Made by a program: the position numbers and the translations under genes. From NCBI GenBank assembly GCA_003254905.1, contig QANU01076562.1, positions 766,124-830,123 of the forward strand: a DNA stretch of 64,000 bases, in the 5' to 3' direction. The DNA comes from Nissolia schottii. Lineage: Eukaryota > Streptophyta > Magnoliopsida > Fabales > Fabaceae. Below, piece by piece: positions 62,650 to 64,000 of this stretch. How positions within the stretch are numbered: the stretch's first letter is position 1; every line of letters starts with the position of its first letter. The notes beneath the pieces are model-generated. The model was given only the letters and a program-made list of their open reading frames with translations, was not told the origin of the DNA and did not search any database.

Positions 62650-63240
62650 TAACAATACAAAAATCGTTACCAGCATGCATGGAATTAGTTGCTTTACGGA
62701 AGCCTCTAAGAACGCTTTTAAAAAGAAAACATGCACTTTAACTTTAATTAAAAATAAATAAAACTTTCATTTTTTGAATAAACATAAAATTTCTTACAAT
62801 AAACATAAATATACATGATAAATACGCGACTGGTCCAAAGATCCTGTCTGTATACAATTGGAACACTCTAAACATGACTCGATTACAAAATAAAAATAAG
62901 ACTAATAATTCCTATAGGTAGCTTCACCTTAAGGTAAACTGCTGACTCTTAGATTCTAACGTTGATGCACTGACCATAAACTCTATGCACTGATACTCTG
63001 CTTCGTAACTTGTAACTGGAGGGAGAGGTTAAGGGTGAGAACTATGGGAAGAGTCTCAACGAATGACCGTCTGCTCAGTGACATGAGACACTTTGAAAAA
63101 CATGATATGCAGATGCAATATGTAATATATAGCAAGCATAAAACATTTATATAATAATAACTAGTATATAAAGCATTTGAAAACATAATTTAGTGGGGGT
63201 TCTCTAGATAGACATTCTGAGTATTACAGTTTAGTTATTC
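62650..63240. repeat. Dispersed repeat, copy 2 (retroelement-like)
   Basis: Counterpart of 760-1400 in the same orientation. Shared blocks include GGAAGCCT, AAACATGCA, CTTTAACTTTAATTAAAAA, TATACAATTGGA and TCTAGATAGAC in the same order. Confidence 0.5.
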
Positions 63241-64000
63241 CTTAAATGTCCGGACTTTACGGTTTTACCCTAATCTACATGACATGATACATGATATTGG
63301 ACATCACAGACTGTCATGTTTGGGCTTTATGGTCTTGCCCTAAATCCACATGAATCTCATTCTACTTTGCGATCGTACAAGGCATACCAGGGTCAACGTA
63401 AGTTGTCGCTGACTTACAAAAGAAAGGAGAATATGTCTCGCGCGAAACGCATAGTGTCTCACGCGAGACGCTATTCCTTTTTTTTTTTTTTACTTATGAA
63501 GACTATGGGTCATCACATAGAGTTAATCAAGCAAACAAAAAATAAGAAAGATAATTTTGTAAGCGAAAAAAAAAATGCATGGTTTGAAAAATGAAAACTA
63601 TCATTATTTTAAATAAATAAATCATAAGCTTATATTTTGCTCTGCACAACATAAAAGTATACAAATATGAAAATTTTAGATATAAATTGGACGACATGTT
63701 TAAAAATTGGGCCAATAAAAGGGATACAACAAAAAAAATTAAATCAAAAGTTGAAAACGATATAAAGTATCAACTTGTATTTGTCCCATATTAGTATTGG
63801 GTGAAATATTGATTACACGTTACCGAATATGTTTGAAATCGTGATGGATGCATATATATAAAGTATAAATCAAATCAAATATATTATTATAGTTAGGGGA
63901 CAACTCGTATTGTGTGATAATCAATTATTATTGATATTAATGCGTTTATGATATTTTATTAAAGCAAATCATAATTTTTTTATTGAATTGAAATTAAATT

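Larger units (their letters stand above)
58200..64000. other. Repeat-derived intergenic region
   Basis: No gene supported. 58860-59164 has the texture of a CACTA element end. About 60840-61080 matches the AT-rich repeat at 46170-46520. About 62650-63240 matches the repeat at 760-1400. 63430-63470 carries an alternating TCTCGCGCGAAACGC / TCACGCGAGACGC motif, GC-rich in an AT-rich setting. Open frames at 59988-60227 and 63316-63594 look accidental. Confidence 0.55.

Overview
The window is plant nuclear DNA, almost certainly from a eudicot. It is very AT-rich, its genes have GT-AG introns, and the proteins are plant families: an LRR receptor-like kinase, an A20/AN1 stress-associated protein, a NEK kinase, an arabinogalactan peptide and an AP2-type remnant. 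Long repeat-rich stretches separate the genes. The species cannot be fixed from the sequence. The assembly has one 860-base run of N (26775-27634) and one single N (45692).

Layout: 1-3705 is degenerate repeat DNA. 3706-5126 (-) is a truncated AP2-domain gene that keeps the family's 9-nucleotide micro-exon; one of its introns holds a MITE whose inverted sister lies at 6541-6767. 7708-10588 (-) is a two-exon LRR receptor-like pseudokinase. 10.6-20 kb is intergenic, with two foldback repeats and a hairpin-array repeat. 19987-20505 (-) is an A20/AN1 zinc-finger protein with two introns in its 5' UTR. 24303-26528 is an element with 231-bp inverted termini that contains a copia fragment. 29659-32175 (+) is an eight-exon J-protein of the DNAJC9/ATJ6 type with two E2F-like promoter sites. 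34848-39767 (+) is a 13-exon NEK kinase of the plant NEK5 type with a young 3 x 47-residue repeat in its tail. 40203-40376 (-) and 44039-44248 (+) are tiny secreted, GPI-type peptides, with a tRNA-derived SINE between them. 44.3-53.4 kb is intergenic, with a second hairpin-array repeat, a 108-bp minisatellite and a CACTA-type MITE. 53468-58199 (+) is a decayed but structurally complete Ty1/copia retrotransposon. 58.2-64 kb is repeat-derived, and near its end carries a repeat that also occurs near the start of the window.

The genes are independent plant transcription units, not an operon or a gene cluster. Themes are signalling at the plasma membrane (the receptor pseudokinase and the peptides), stress response (A20/AN1), and cell-cycle or microtubule biology (a putative histone co-chaperone with E2F sites, and NEK). 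From memory, the Arabidopsis relatives of the receptor pseudokinase (At5g06940) and of the J-protein (At5g06910) are close neighbours, so this may be a conserved microsyntenic block. I saw no CRISPR, no canonical tRNA or rRNA gene, and no convincing new multi-gene system. The most unusual items are the truncated AP2 gene with its micro-exon and intronic MITE, the NEK tail repeat, the TIR element with captured sequence, and the hairpin-array repeat family.
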